A stretch of 5,959 nt of DNA from Gammaproteobacteria bacterium (lineage in GTDB: Bacteria > Pseudomonadota > Gammaproteobacteria > DSM-16500), in the NCBI GenBank assembly GCA_004322325.1, contig SCTP01000127.1, positions 1 to 5,959 of the forward strand, in the 5' to 3' direction. Position numbers and translations under genes: made by a program. Shown piece after piece: positions 5,942-5,959 of the stretch (its first letter is position 1; every line of letters begins with the position of its first letter). The notes under the pieces are model-generated. The model did not search any database. It was not told where the DNA came from and saw only the letters and a list, made by a program, of their open reading frames with translations.

Positions 5942-5959
5942 GCTGATCACGCAAAATCA

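Noticed and set aside
5924..5959. Possible start of a tRNA or a terminator after the lipoprotein
   Set aside because: Only 36 nt are visible. The CACCGGTG palindrome has no loop or T-run, and no tRNA arm pattern can be recognised.
1..5959. CRISPR array, insertion sequence, rRNA or phage attachment site
   Set aside because: No spaced direct repeats, transposase-like frame, terminal inverted repeats, tRNA gene or integrase was seen on either strand.

Overview
The window looks like chromosomal DNA of a gammaproteobacterium with moderately AT-rich DNA. The lptA-lptB order and the close match of LptB, TldD and TldE to enterobacterial proteins support this. The lone HPr gene directly behind lptB, the compact layout and an unrecognised helical protein would suit an environmental or host-associated group such as Legionellales. 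That placement is inference and no marker gene settles it.

Left part, + strand (1-1051): the last codons of a probable lptA, then lptB (LPS-transport ATPase) 2 nt later, then an HPr-family phosphocarrier gene overlapping the lptB stop by 4 nt (ATGA). The three appear to form one translationally coupled operon. The genes that separate lptB from the nitrogen-PTS carrier in enterobacteria (rpoN, hpf, ptsN, rapZ) are absent from this spot.

Next, + strand (1110-1830): a complete type II toxin-antitoxin cassette. A near-consensus sigma-70 promoter (TTGACA, 17 nt, CATAAT) is followed by a PSK/Rv0623-type VapB antitoxin and a VapC PIN-domain RNase that starts with GTG.

Right part, - strand (5448-1881): tldD, pmbA (tldE) and an unrecognised 235-residue protein gene, read in that order. 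They are joined by a 4-nt ATGA overlap and an 18-nt gap, so they probably share the promoter proposed upstream of tldD. TldD and TldE together form the zinc metallopeptidase that processes unfolded peptides, known from microcin B17 maturation and CcdA degradation. This unit converges on vapC across a 50-nt gap holding a small hairpin. Divergent from tldD, a short lipoprotein gene (5531-5923, + strand) carries a clear lipobox.

Most of the window is ordinary core genome plus one TA module. The points most worth a second look are the in-frame A-AAA-AAA slippery heptamer abutting the tldD stop, which could make a TldD-TldE fusion by -1 frameshifting; the unrecognised third gene of the tldD operon; and the shortened lptB-ptsH junction. 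No gene-free stretch exceeds 300 bases.
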